From Micromonospora sp. Llam0 (lineage in GTDB: Bacteria; Actinomycetota; Actinomycetes; Mycobacteriales; Micromonosporaceae), in contig NZ_RJJY01000001.1 of NCBI RefSeq assembly GCF_003751085.1, forward strand, positions 5,952,001 through 6,016,000: a stretch of DNA of 64,000 nucleotides, read 5' to 3'. Every line of letters starts with the position of its first letter. Position 1 is the stretch's first letter. The notes beneath the pieces were generated by a model, which saw nothing but the letters and a program-made list of their open reading frames with translations, made no database searches and was not told where the DNA came from. Below are positions 17,745 to 26,923 of this stretch, one piece after another. Both the position numbers and the translations under genes were made by a program.

Positions 17745-18881
17745 ATGCCCAGCTACGGGTTCCTCAGCACCCACCCGCCGACCCGGTGCGGCCTGGCCAC
17801 TTTCAACTCCACCCTCGCCGCCCACCTGACCGCCGACGGCACGCGCGGCGGCATCGTCCGGGTTATCGACCGCGGCGGCGACCAGCGGGCCGGGCCCGAG
17901 GTCGTGCACACCTGGTCGACGCACGGTTCGGCCGGGTGGCGGGACGCCTCCGACGTCCTGAACACCTTCGACGTGGTGATCGTCCAGCATGAGTACGGCA
18001 TCTACCCCGGCGCCGACGGGGAGGACGTACTGCCGTTGCTGCGCTGCCTCAAGGTGCCGAGCATCGTGGTCCTGCACACCGTGCTCCGCCGGCCCTCCGC
18101 CTGACAGAAGTTCCTACTGGAGCAGATCGTCACGGCCGCCGGGGCGGTCGTCACGATGACCGGCACCGCTCGTGCACGGCTGCTCGTCGGCTACACCGTA
18201 CGTCCGGAAAAGGTCACGGTCATCCCGCACGGCGCCGCCGAGCACGTCGGCGTGCCCGCCGACCGCCGTACCCGCCCGCACCTGCTGACCTGGGGACTAC
18301 TCGGTCCCGGCAAGGGCATCGAGTGGTCGTTGCGGGCCCTCGCGCGGTTGCAGGACCTGGACCCGACCCCCACCTACACTGTGGCGGGCCGGACCCACCC
18401 GAAGGTGGTCGAGCACCGCGGTGAGGCGTACCGGTCGGGACTGCACCGGCTCGGTGCGCAGCTGGGCATCGCGCACACAGTGGACTACCAGGACGCCTAC
18501 CACGACCAGCTCACCCTCGGCCGGTTGATCCGTTCCGCCGACGTGGTCGTGCTGCCCTACGACTCTCACGAACAGGTCACCTCCGGCGTGCTGATCGAGG
18601 CGGTGGCCGCCGGGATTCCGGTCGTCGCGACGGCGTACCCACACGCCGTCGAGCTGCTCACCGACGGACCCGGTCTGGTCGTACCTCACCAGGACCCAGC
18701 GGCGCTGGCCGCCGCCATCCGACGAATCCTCACCGAACCGGGCCTGGCCGCCCGGCTGGCCGGCCGCGTCCGACCGCTGGCCGCTGACCTGCGGTGGCCG
18801 GCGGTGGCTGCCCGCTACGAAGCCCTCGCCGAGCGGCTCGTCGCCGCCCGTGCCGCCACGGTCGGCGCGGTGTCGGCGTGA
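17745..18881 (+). pseudogene. GT4-family glycosyltransferase interrupted by in-frame TGA
   Basis: An ATG at 17745 starts a GT-B glycosyltransferase (YGFLSTHPPTRCGLATF, VIVQHEYGIYPG). The frame reaches VVLHTVLRRPSA and then hits TGA at 18102-18104. The same frame continues without loss of similarity as QKFLLEQIVTAAGAVV and on through the donor domain (LLTWGLLGPGKGIEWSL, GVLIEAVAAGIPVVATAYP) to 18881. Relatives generally have Arg or Gln there, so a CGA-to-TGA change is the simplest explanation. An ATG at 18156 could start a fragment containing only the C-terminal domain. The following gene still overlaps the original stop by GTGA, so the operon was intact before the lesion. Confidence 0.8.
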
Positions 18882-19930
18882 CCGCGACCGTCGACCCTCC
18901 CCGCCCGCCGGTGCGCGGTCTCCGGCCCGCGCCGCCCCGGCCGAGTTTCACCCATCTGAGCCGGATGAGCGACGACACCGGCCTGTTCGAGCACGCCCGG
19001 CACGCTATCGTCCGCCGCGGGCACGGCTACTGCACCGACGACGTCGCGCGCGGCCTGGTCGTCACCAGCCGCGAGCCGGAGCCGACCGAGGCGGTGCTCA
19101 GGCTCGCCGAGTGCTACCTCGCCTTCCTGACCCATGCGCAGGACGGTGGCGGCGCCTTCCACAACCGGCTCGGTCACGACCGGCGCTGGACCGACCAGCC
19201 CGGCCTCGGCGACTGGTGGGGACGAGCGTTGTGGGGGCTGGGCACCGCCGCCGCGCGCAGTCCCGCAGCCTGGATCCGCGAGGAGGCGCTGGTCGCGTTC
19301 AGCCGGGGCGCCGTACGGCGCTCCCCGGCACCGCACGCGATGGCCTTCGCCGGGCTCGGTGCCGCCGAGGTGCTGCGTCGCCATCCGGCCCACGCCGCCG
19401 CGGCCACGCTGCTGACGGACGCGGCCACCACGGTCGGCGCCCCCGGACCGGATCCGCAGTGGCCCTGGCCGCAGCAGCGGCTCACCTACGCCAATGCGGC
19501 CTTCGCCGAGGTCGTCATCGCCGCGGGCAACCTGCGCCACGGCGGTCGACGCCTCGACGCCGGTCTGCGGATGTTGGCCTGGCTGCGCGACATTCAGGTC
19601 CTCGATGGGCGGCTGTCGGTCGTCCCCGCCTGCGGGTTGCGGCGCGGCGCGGCGCGGCTGCGCCACGACCAGCAGCCGATCGAGGCCGCCGCCTTCGCCG
19701 ACGCCTGCGCGACCGCCGCCACGGTCACCGGTGACCCCGGCTGGGAGACCGGGGTGAACTTGGCGGTCGGGTGGTTCCTCGGCGACAACGACACCGGCGT
19801 GGCGATGTGGGATCCGGCGACCGGCGGCGGCTACGACGGGCTGACCGCGCACGGGCCGAACCGCAACCAGGGTGCCGAGTCCACCCTCGCCCTCATCTCC
19901 ACCCTGCAGCACGCCGGCCGGTGGTCATGA
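18878..19930 (+). CDS. (alpha/alpha)6-barrel glycosidase-like protein
   Basis: A GTG at 18878, overlapping the previous stop, gives 350 residues. The protein is helical with repeated aromatic/Gly motifs (GYCTDDVARGLV, RRWTDQPGLGDWWGRALWGLG, RNQGAESTLALI) as in helical-toroid glycosidases and related proteins. Genes of this type often sit between GT4 and GH130 genes in actinobacteria, sometimes annotated as glycosyltransferases. The catalytic role is not established. Asp and Glu residues in the DDVAR and NQGAEST motifs are candidate active-site residues. Confidence 0.6.
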   Translation: MTATVDPPRPPVRGLRPAPPRPSFTHLSRMSDDTGLFEHARHAIVRRGHGYCTDDVARGLVVTSREPEPTEAVLRLAECYLAFLTHAQDGGGAFHNRLGHDRRWTDQPGLGDWWGRALWGLGTAAARSPAAWIREEALVAFSRGAVRRSPAPHAMAFAGLGAAEVLRRHPAHAAAATLLTDAATTVGAPGPDPQWPWPQQRLTYANAAFAEVVIAAGNLRHGGRRLDAGLRMLAWLRDIQVLDGRLSVVPACGLRRGAARLRHDQQPIEAAAFADACATAATVTGDPGWETGVNLAVGWFLGDNDTGVAMWDPATGGGYDGLTAHGPNRNQGAESTLALISTLQHAGRWS

Positions 19931-21423
19931 CCCTGACCGTCCGGCAGGACATTACCCTCACCCCGGACCCACGCCGGGTCATCGTCAAGCTCTTCGTCCC
20001 CGGTGAGGACGACGCCGTGGTACGCAGCCGGGCGCGGGCGCTCATCGACCGCGTCGCGCACCTCGACGACGCGGAGACCGGCCGGCTGCTGAGCGACACC
20101 TACGACCGCTTCGGCGGCCGGCACCGCGACCTGGATGTCACCTTCCACCACCACTACGACCTCGTCCGGCACCGGATCGCCCGGGCACAGGACCTGTCCC
20201 CCACCACCCGGCTCCTGGTTGGTGCCTACTTCAGCCACGAGTACGCGGTCGAGGCCGCCGCGCTGTGCAATCCGTCAGTGGTCGATCATCCAGACCAGAC
20301 CGGTCTAGGCGCGGGGCAGTTGCGTGTCGCGGTGAGCCTGCGCCAGATCGGTGAGGGGCACCTGTCGTCGATCGGGTTCGCCGTCGCCGTCCTCGGACCC
20401 GGCCGCCGGCTCACCATTGTCGACCGGTCCGGTCCGTTGGTCGTCGGGCAGCGGGTAGGCGTACGGCACCGCCGGGATCTGCTCGCCGCCGGCCTCGCCG
20501 AGGAAGACTGCGACAACGAGGTCACCGCCACCGTCCTGGACACGCTGCCCGACCGGTACGACGAGGCCGCCTTCGAGCGGGTGCTCGGCCAGTTGCCACC
20601 GGACCTGCTGGCCCGCAGCACCGGCCCCGGAACTCTCGAACGTCTGCGCCGTACCAACGCCGCCAGCTACGCCACAGCCTTCCCCGCCGACACGGCACTG
20701 CACCAACGGGTGCTCTGGCCCACCACCCCGGCGGAAAGCAACGGCTTGGAGGACGCCCGCTTCGTTCGGTTCACCCACGAGTCGGAAGCGGTGTACCGGG
20801 CCACCTACACCGCTTTCGACGGACGGCGCATCGTCACCCGCATGCTGGCCAGCTGCGACCTGCGCCGCTTCGAGATCACCCCGATGCGCGGGCCGGGCAC
20901 CCGCAACAAGGGCGTCGCGCTGTTCCCCCGTACTGTCGGCGGGCGGCACCTTGCCCTGTGTCGCACCGACGGTGAGACCATCGGCCTGACCTGCTTGGCC
21001 GCAGACAACCAGTGGCAGGCTCCGGTTCCGTTGCACGCCCCCCGCGACAGCTGGGAACTCGTCCAGGTCGGCAACTGCGGATCTCCGATCGAGACCGACG
21101 CCGGTTGGCTCGTGCTCACCCACGGGGTCGGCCCGATGCGCCGGTACGCCATCGGCGCGCTCCTGCTCGACCTGGATCGACCGGAACGGGTCGTCGCGCG
21201 GCTCCCCGGCGCGCTGCTGGCCCCCGAGGAATCCGACCGGGACGGGTACGTGCCCAACGTCGTCTACTCCTGCGGCGGGCTGATCCATGACGGCGATCTG
21301 TGGCTGCCGTACGGAGCGAGCGACGCACGGGTCGGGTTCGTCACAGTGCCGGTGGCCGACCTCCTCGCGGCGATGACGGCGCCACCGCTGCTCCGGGACG
21401 GACCGGCAGGGGAAGCTGGTTGA
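19927..21423 (+). CDS. GH130-family glycoside phosphorylase (mannoside-type)
   Basis: The 498-residue protein has an N-terminal region of about 230 residues, then a five-bladed propeller domain with GH130 signatures: NGLEDARFVRF containing the presumed proton-donor Asp, NKGVALFPR, GNCGSPIETDAGWLVLTHGVG and DGYVPNVVYSCG. GH130 enzymes phosphorolyse beta-mannosides, and some hydrolyse them. The ATG overlaps the previous stop (ATGA). Together with the two GT4 genes this suggests turnover of a beta-mannose-containing glycan, a prediction only. Confidence 0.85.
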   Translation: MTLTVRQDITLTPDPRRVIVKLFVPGEDDAVVRSRARALIDRVAHLDDAETGRLLSDTYDRFGGRHRDLDVTFHHHYDLVRHRIARAQDLSPTTRLLVGAYFSHEYAVEAAALCNPSVVDHPDQTGLGAGQLRVAVSLRQIGEGHLSSIGFAVAVLGPGRRLTIVDRSGPLVVGQRVGVRHRRDLLAAGLAEEDCDNEVTATVLDTLPDRYDEAAFERVLGQLPPDLLARSTGPGTLERLRRTNAASYATAFPADTALHQRVLWPTTPAESNGLEDARFVRFTHESEAVYRATYTAFDGRRIVTRMLASCDLRRFEITPMRGPGTRNKGVALFPRTVGGRHLALCRTDGETIGLTCLAADNQWQAPVPLHAPRDSWELVQVGNCGSPIETDAGWLVLTHGVGPMRRYAIGALLLDLDRPERVVARLPGALLAPEESDRDGYVPNVVYSCGGLIHDGDLWLPYGASDARVGFVTVPVADLLAAMTAPPLLRDGPAGEAG

Positions 21424-21511
21424 CCTGATGGTCGTACTCGGCCGCTGAACCGGTCGGTGGGGGCGTCCGTCAGGCGACAGCCGTCACGCCGGGTGGCTTC
21501 GAGCAGCCCGG

Positions 21512-22058
21512 TCAGCTCCGAGACACGGGCGGGCGAGGGTTAGGTATGGCCGTGCTCCCGCCCTCGTTGTCCCATACTGCGCTCGGATCGGTCGCCGCTG
21601 TCGGCGGCGGTGGCGCGGATGTGCCGGTGAGAACCTCGGGCGCGTGCAGGGTGTTCATCGGGTCGGCTGCGGCGGTCATCGCCTGCTCTGCCGCTGCGGT
21701 TGTGCTGCCCGGCGGTACGACGAGCAGGTCGAGTTGGTCTCCGCGGTCGGTGGTGGCGATCAACAAGGCGGTATCCAGTGATGCGAGCCAGCCCACCCGG
21801 ACCGCGTCCGTGCCGACTGCGAAGTCGACGGAATCGGCTGCCCCAAACGTCGTCGTTGAGCATCACGTTCCGGATGCGTCCGTAGCGGCTGGACAAGGCC
21901 AGGAGGAGCCCGGGGAGTTCGGCCATCGGGTCCCAGGAGCGGGGCCACCACCCGCCGTCCAGGACGGTCCGGCTGGCTCGGACAGGGGCGAGTACCAGTC
22001 GAGGTCGCGAGGGCGGCGAGGACGAGGTCACGGTGGCCCGCTGTATGGCGGTAAGCAT
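21512..22058 (-). pseudogene. DUF5994 family gene split by a one-base frameshift
   Basis: From an ATG at 22058 the frame encodes a DUF5994-type sequence (LDGGWWPRSWDPMAELPGL, SSRYGRIRNVMLN) up to about 21823. It then loses similarity, while the family sequence resumes one base out of register (VRVGWLASLDTALLIATTD, LDLLVVPPGSTTAAAEQAM) to a stop at 21512. Removing one T from the CTTCGC run (opposite the AA at 21822-21823) restores FRRLAVGTDAVRVGW. Either a real frameshift mutation or a sequencing indel. The gene follows the desaturase by two bases. Confidence 0.75.
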
Positions 22059-22060
22059 GG

Positions 22061-23128
22061 TCAGCTCTCCTGCGCGCGGAGTGGGGGGTCGGCGGATTGC
22101 CGTCCGACCTGGTGCAGGTGGCGTAGGACCTGCCGGTACGAGGCGAACACGCCGGTCTCGGCGTAGCTGACGCCGTGCTCGGCGCAAAACCTGCGGATCA
22201 GATGCTGCGAGCGGCGCAGGTTGGGCCGCGGCATGCTCGGGAACAGGTGATGTTCGATCTGGTAGTTCAGCCCGCCGAGAACGAAATCCGTCAGCCGGCC
22301 GCCGCGGATGTTGCGGGAGGTGAGCACCTGTCGACGTAGGTAGTCCAGGTCGTCGTCGGCGGTCAGCACGGGCATGCCCTTGTGGTTGGGGGCGAACGAG
22401 CAGCCCATGTAGAAGCCGAACAGTGCCTGGTGGACCGCGATGAACGCGATCGCCTGCCAGGGTGGGAGCACCAGGAACACCACGGCCAGATAGGCCACGG
22501 TGTGCACGGCGAACAGGGTGGTCTCCAACGCCCGGTCGGCGCGCGACCGCACCGTCGGCCCGGCGAGTGCCCGCACGCTGGCAACGTGCAGATTCAGCCC
22601 TTCCAGCAGCAGCAGGGGGAAGAACATGTACGCCTGCGCCCGCCGCCAGAGCCGGAGCGCCCTGCTGCGCAGTGGGGCGTGCCACCCGGTGAAGACCAGC
22701 ACGCCTGGTTCGATGTCGGGATCGCTGCCGACTTCGTTGGGATGAGCATGGTGACGGTTGTGCTTGTCGATCCACCACCCGTAGCTCAGCCCGACGCCCA
22801 GGTTCCCCAACGCCACGCCGAGCAGGTAGTTGGCGCGCCTGGTCCGGAAAATCTGCTTGTGGCCGGCGTCATGGCCGATGAACGCGACCTGGGTGTAGAC
22901 CACCGCCAGCAGTGCTGCGACACCCGGTTGCCACCAGGACGGACCGACCACCACGAACGCTACCCATGTTCCGGCGAACGCCAGCACGGTGAGCGTGACC
23001 TTGAGTGTGTAGTAGCCCGGTCTCCTGTCCAACAGACCAGCGGCCTTGACTCGTTTCAGAAGCTTCCCGTAGGCGCTACCCCGCGCCGCGCTGGCAGGCC
23101 GGCCGGTGACCGAACCAACGGTCGTCAT
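22061..23128 (-). CDS. Membrane fatty acid desaturase
   Basis: 355 residues with the three histidine boxes of acyl-lipid desaturases: HDAGH (about 90-94), HNRHH (about 123-127) and the Gln-type QIEHH (about 294-298). Four transmembrane helices are visible. The Q in the third box is characteristic of front-end or delta-6-like desaturases, although bacterial members of other regiospecificity share it. It would use di-iron and an external electron donor at the membrane. It is followed closely by the frameshifted DUF5994 gene. Confidence 0.88.
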   Translation of the reverse strand: MTTVGSVTGRPASAARGSAYGKLLKRVKAAGLLDRRPGYYTLKVTLTVLAFAGTWVAFVVVGPSWWQPGVAALLAVVYTQVAFIGHDAGHKQIFRTRRANYLLGVALGNLGVGLSYGWWIDKHNRHHAHPNEVGSDPDIEPGVLVFTGWHAPLRSRALRLWRRAQAYMFFPLLLLEGLNLHVASVRALAGPTVRSRADRALETTLFAVHTVAYLAVVFLVLPPWQAIAFIAVHQALFGFYMGCSFAPNHKGMPVLTADDDLDYLRRQVLTSRNIRGGRLTDFVLGGLNYQIEHHLFPSMPRPNLRRSQHLIRRFCAEHGVSYAETGVFASYRQVLRHLHQVGRQSADPPLRAQES

Positions 23129-23439
23129 GGTCGTTCCTTCCGGTCAGTCACTGGCGCCACGACAGGTGGGACGTAGCGGCACCACCCTTGTCCAGACGAG
23201 TACGACGTACCCACCGCTCCCGTGCCGAAGGTTCCGAAGGCCCAGCTGGCCCAGATCCCGCGTTCGACGTCGGTGTTCCTTCCCCGTTCCAGGTCTTGTA
23301 CACATCGAAGAAGAGGTTGGATAGCCAGCCCTTGGAAGTCACGGCAGACGCGGTCTCCGGCGCGGCCACCGGTCAGGCCCTAGGTATGCAGCCGAGTGGT
23401 CGTCGGTCAGCTCTGTGCTGGGGTAACGGAAGCTGCAGC
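23129..23439. other. Gap without a convincing gene
   Basis: The 311 bases before the desaturase start contain only short open frames with poor codon bias, including a 73-codon minus-strand frame at 23148-23369 that I do not credit. The desaturase promoter is presumably here; no clear -35/-10 pair was found. Confidence 0.4.
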
Positions 23440-24018
23440 TCAGGTCAACCGGAGCGACCGCTCCCAGTCCACCGCCACTCGGTCGGGGTCGACTGGATCC
23501 ACCTTGACCTGCAGCACCCGGCCGGGGGCCACCGACCCGGCAGACGAGGCATCCAGGTACTCGCCGGTCTTGACCAGGTATCGGGCACCGTCCGGTCGGA
23601 CGACCTCCAGCTCCAGGTAGACCAAGTGGCGGAACTGACTGGCCCGGTGTGCGGACGCGAGGAACTGCACCACCGCTGTGGTCGGCACCCCAGCGGCGAG
23701 CACCGCCTTCTTGTGCCGGGTGGCACGCTGGGCGATCCGGGAACGTTCCAACGGCCGCCCGACCGTGTCGCGCCGCGCCGCCATGGCCTCGACCGCGCGT
23801 GGACGGGACTCAGGCGAGCGGTGACGTAGCCGGAACCGCAGCCAGACGAACACCAGCAGCCCGCAGCAGACCGCCAGTGGCGCACCCACCAGCACCCACC
23901 ACAGCGGCGCGTCGTCGACCACGATCGCCGCCGCCGACAGCGCGAATCCGGTCACCGCCCCGCCGTAGACCACCACTCGGAGCGTCCACGTGCTGATCCG
24001 GCTCGGTTCGTCGACCAC
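23440..24018 (-). CDS. Two-TM membrane protein of unknown function
   Basis: The GTG at 24018 gives about 192 residues. A short N-terminus (VVDEPSRISTWT) precedes two transmembrane helices (about 12-36 and 42-64), then a cytosolic domain with basic linker and beta-rich end (YLELEVVRPDGARYLVKTG, APGRVLQVKVDPVDPDRVAVDW). The C-terminal pattern resembles actinobacterial DUF3592-like membrane proteins that carry an OB-like domain. The frame is open upstream to 24297, but that part has low coding character. The precise start is uncertain. Confidence 0.55.
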   Translation of the reverse strand: MVDEPSRISTWTLRVVVYGGAVTGFALSAAAIVVDDAPLWWVLVGAPLAVCCGLLVFVWLRFRLRHRSPESRPRAVEAMAARRDTVGRPLERSRIAQRATRHKKAVLAAGVPTTAVVQFLASAHRASQFRHLVYLELEVVRPDGARYLVKTGEYLDASSAGSVAPGRVLQVKVDPVDPDRVAVDWERSLRLT

Positions 24019-24746
24019 GACGCAGCAGCGTAACGACTGTACGCAAGCGAGGCCGGCGAACCCGAGCGCCAGGGGTTCGCCGGCCGCTGGAGCACGGCCA
24101 CCAAAGATCCAATACAAATAACGTTGACCAGATAGATCATCGGCAATCTTGCAAAACGAGACAAGGCGCGCAGCCTTGGATTGCGACTCAGTCCACTGGG
24201 ATACCATCGGACCAGTCGGCCGCAACCTGGGTAGCGCCACGATGCCACTCAGCGGACTCCCGCCGCAGTGAGGACAGACCAGCCGAAGCGCGGCCAAGGC
24301 CCAGAGCCATACAGCCGAAGCGTCACCGAGGCACCGCAGAGGGTTACCCCCCTGCCGATCGGGTGCTATGGTCGAGGAGCGTTGCCGACGGGGGTGCCTG
24401 GAGAATACCGACGGGAGTGTTCAACTCGGGCTCTTTAGACAACGGCGTCTTATGCCCGTCGAAATGCATCGAAATCGATCTTCTGGCGACCGGCACCACG
24501 ACACGTACGACCATTCTGTCGGATCGACCGGTGCGGCTTCGCAGGGACCAGTGATGGCGGGGGAGCCTGACGCCACCCGTCCAGATCTAGATACCGCGGT
24601 GGCCGCCCGCGCTGTGGCTTTTTGTGGTGTCGGTCGGGTTCTCGCCGCGAGATGTGCGTTCGAGTCTTCCAGCTCGGACCGTGCCGCCGACACGAATTCT
24701 CGCAGACCGAGAGCTGGTCCGCGTTCTTTGCACTTGGGGAGTGACC
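24019..24746. other. Intergenic region left of thiopeptide cluster
   Basis: About 730 bases with lower GC and no convincing gene on either strand. Frames such as 24368-24859 have untypical codon use and run into the SARP gene in another frame. The region must contain promoters for the divergent membrane-protein gene and the SARP gene; a TATGGT box at 24367 is the best -10 candidate but lacks a good -35. Confidence 0.4.
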
Positions 24747-25661
24747 GTGCGTATTGCAATCCTAGGCCCGCTAGCTGCGACTCACCACGGTCAGCCCGTC
24801 GTTCCCACCGCCATCAAACCACGAACAGTTCTTGCCGTGTTGGCGGCGCATGCCAATGACGTAGTTCCGGTGGACATTCTGATCTCCGAACTTTGGCCCG
24901 AGTCGCCGCCCAGACATGCCCGTACCACCATCCAGACGTACATTCTGGGCCTTCGCAAACTGATGCAGAGTGCCGCCGCCGCCGCAGGAGAAGCTGACGA
25001 TGCCAAGCAGGTCCTCGTGACGACTCCGGCCGGCTATCTGCTCCGCGTACGCCGCGACTCGGTCGACGCCGGCCACTTCGAGCGGCTCGCCAACATCGGG
25101 TACCGGACGCGGGAACGGCAGGAGCATGCAGCCGCCGCCCGGGCCTTCGCCGAGGCGCTCAGCTGGTGGCGGGGGCCCGCCCTCGCGGACGTCCAGGCCG
25201 GCCCGCGACTACGGCTGTACGCGCAGAACCTGAGCGAGGGTCGGCTCAACGCCCTCTCCTGCCGGATCGAGGCCGATGTACGTCTCGGGCGACACCACGA
25301 ACTCATCGGCGAGCTGTCCGTGGTCACCTCGCAACACCCCACCCATGAAGGCCTAGTGGCGCACCTTATGCTCGCCCTCTACCGGTCGGGCCGCCGGTGC
25401 GAGGCGCTGGAGGCATACCAGCGACTCCGCGCCAACCTCACCGACAAGCGCGGTTTGGAACCCTCGCCAGCTCTGCGTCGCCTGCACCGTTCGATGCTGA
25501 GCGCCGACCAGGCGACGACGAACCTGATCGAGCCCTGGCAGGGCACCCTGGGGACACTGGGTGCGCCCGGGGCGCAGGGCACGCCACAGCGGTCCGTACC
25601 ACAGCAGCGGATCCCGACCGACGTCGCAACCGCACCGTGGTCGGTGGGTGGCCCGGGCTAG
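24747..25661 (+). CDS. SARP-family pathway activator of the thiopeptide cluster
   Basis: A GTG at 24747 after GGGGAG gives 304 residues. An OmpR-type winged helix DNA-binding domain (about 1-100; KPRTVLAVLAAHANDVVPV, RTTIQTYILGLRKLM) precedes a bacterial transcriptional activation (BTAD) domain (about 110-255). A Gln/Pro-rich tail of 50 residues follows. There is no ATPase domain, so this is a small SARP. In the nosiheptide cluster the single regulator NosP is also a SARP. The gene converges on the first P450 with a four-base tail overlap, marking the left border of the cluster. A GTG at 24741 is an alternative start. Confidence 0.85.
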   Translation: MRIAILGPLAATHHGQPVVPTAIKPRTVLAVLAAHANDVVPVDILISELWPESPPRHARTTIQTYILGLRKLMQSAAAAAGEADDAKQVLVTTPAGYLLRVRRDSVDAGHFERLANIGYRTRERQEHAAAARAFAEALSWWRGPALADVQAGPRLRLYAQNLSEGRLNALSCRIEADVRLGRHHELIGELSVVTSQHPTHEGLVAHLMLALYRSGRRCEALEAYQRLRANLTDKRGLEPSPALRRLHRSMLSADQATTNLIEPWQGTLGTLGAPGAQGTPQRSVPQQRIPTDVATAPWSVGGPG

Positions 25662-26923
25662 GCCCTGCCCGTGCTCCCCCGCTCGGACCCCGGGTCGGCT
25701 CGGCCTCCCGTCGGCCGGTCCGCCACGCGGTACGGAAACGCCCGGGCCGTCTGCGCGAACCCGTCGTCAGTCAGCCGAAGGCCCGACACATCCGGGTGAA
25801 CGCGAACGGCGCCTACCAGACCAACCAGCCCTGCCACCACCTGCAACCTGGCACTGGCCGCACCGAGGCAGTAATGGGCACCCTTGCCGAAGGTGATATT
25901 GAGGTTGCGGCTACGTCCCGGGCAGAAAGCGAGGGGATCGGTCATTCGGCCCGCATCGCGATTGACGGCCACCAAATCGACGACCACCGCCTCACCGGGA
26001 CGCAGCCGGACACCGAGACAGTCGCAGTCCCCCAGCACCCAGCCGTACACACCGAGGAAGGGCGGCGACAGCCGCATCGCCTCCTCGGCCACGTCCGCAG
26101 CGTCAACCGTGCCCTCTCGCAACAAGGCCAACAGCGCGGGATCGCCATACACGGAACGGCAGGCCACGGCAGTGCCCGTCGTCACCTGGGGCACACCGGC
26201 CGCCAGCAGCTGCGCCACCGCAGCCACGTCGCCCCACGGGTCCGGTCCCTCCGCCGCGGCGTGTGCCTGGAAACTCGCCACCACCGGCGTCACCGCCGCG
26301 CCGGCCGTCAACTCGTCCATGGCCGCCCGCAGATAGCGCAACGCGGTGCTGAACGCCGCCGCCTGGCGAGCTGGCAGATCCAGGACACCGCGCGAGCGCG
26401 CATGGATCACCAGCATGATGACCCGGTAGACCTTTGCCAGCATCGGCCACCGGGCAGGGGGGAAACCCATCAGCCGCAACGTGCTGTCCAGGCAGAACGG
26501 CTCGATGAAGTCGGCGACCAGGTCGCCAGCGGACGGCAGCGCAGCGGCCCGGGCCGTGGCCAGGTCGACGAAGGTTGTGGCGAAGTCTGCGACCGCAGCG
26601 GGGGCGTACGCGCGACGCAGGTGCCGGCCAAAGGCCGGATGGTTCGCCCCTCGTTGGTACCACAGCTCGAAGAACTGGGTCACGGACGGAACCTCTTCGG
26701 GCGTAGGCAACGGTACGGGCACCCGGTCGGGCGCCAGCTCCATCCCGACGTGCGAATCCCGCAACACGATGTCGGCGAGGTCGTGGCTTCGGACCAGCCA
26801 TTGCTTCGTGTCGGCGCGCCAGGACAAACCGGCGGGCAGGGCCGGTGCACCGTCCGTGGGGTCGCCTGGTGCGCCGACCGGAGAAGCCGCAGCTGCCGGG
26901 CACTGGTCCGGTTCAGGCGGCAT
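25658..26923 (-). CDS. Atypical cytochrome P450 A (thiopeptide cluster)
   Basis: An ATG at 26923 gives 421 residues. The heme loop is intact (FGKGAHYCLGAASARLQ) and the ExxR motif is present (EEAMR). The I-helix reads LLAAGVPQVTTG and lacks the usual acidic residue-threonine pair, which suggests unusual oxygen activation or a peroxide or non-hydroxylating reaction. It is clearly a paralogue of the next gene: they share TQFFELWY/TQFFEMWY, a CDCLGV element after the K-helix and the same heme loop. It overlaps the upstream P450 by 11 bases and is the last gene of the minus-strand operon. Confidence 0.82.
   Translation of the reverse strand: MPPEPDQCPAAAASPVGAPGDPTDGAPALPAGLSWRADTKQWLVRSHDLADIVLRDSHVGMELAPDRVPVPLPTPEEVPSVTQFFELWYQRGANHPAFGRHLRRAYAPAAVADFATTFVDLATARAAALPSAGDLVADFIEPFCLDSTLRLMGFPPARWPMLAKVYRVIMLVIHARSRGVLDLPARQAAAFSTALRYLRAAMDELTAGAAVTPVVASFQAHAAAEGPDPWGDVAAVAQLLAAGVPQVTTGTAVACRSVYGDPALLALLREGTVDAADVAEEAMRLSPPFLGVYGWVLGDCDCLGVRLRPGEAVVVDLVAVNRDAGRMTDPLAFCPGRSRNLNITFGKGAHYCLGAASARLQVVAGLVGLVGAVRVHPDVSGLRLTDDGFAQTARAFPYRVADRPTGGRADPGSERGSTGRA

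Noticed and set aside
18102..18104. Selenocysteine codon in the glycosyltransferase
   Set aside because: Family members have ordinary residues there, no SECIS-like hairpin was apparent after the TGA, and GT4 enzymes are not selenoproteins.
23440..24297. Longer form of the membrane protein with an N-terminal CPHCGG zinc-ribbon
   Set aside because: The extra 93 codons have low coding character and overlap AT-rich promoter-like sequence; a single CxxC without a partner is not convincing.
24368..24859. 163-codon plus-strand frame before the SARP
   Set aside because: Poor codon bias, runs through the SARP start in another frame, no recognisable family.
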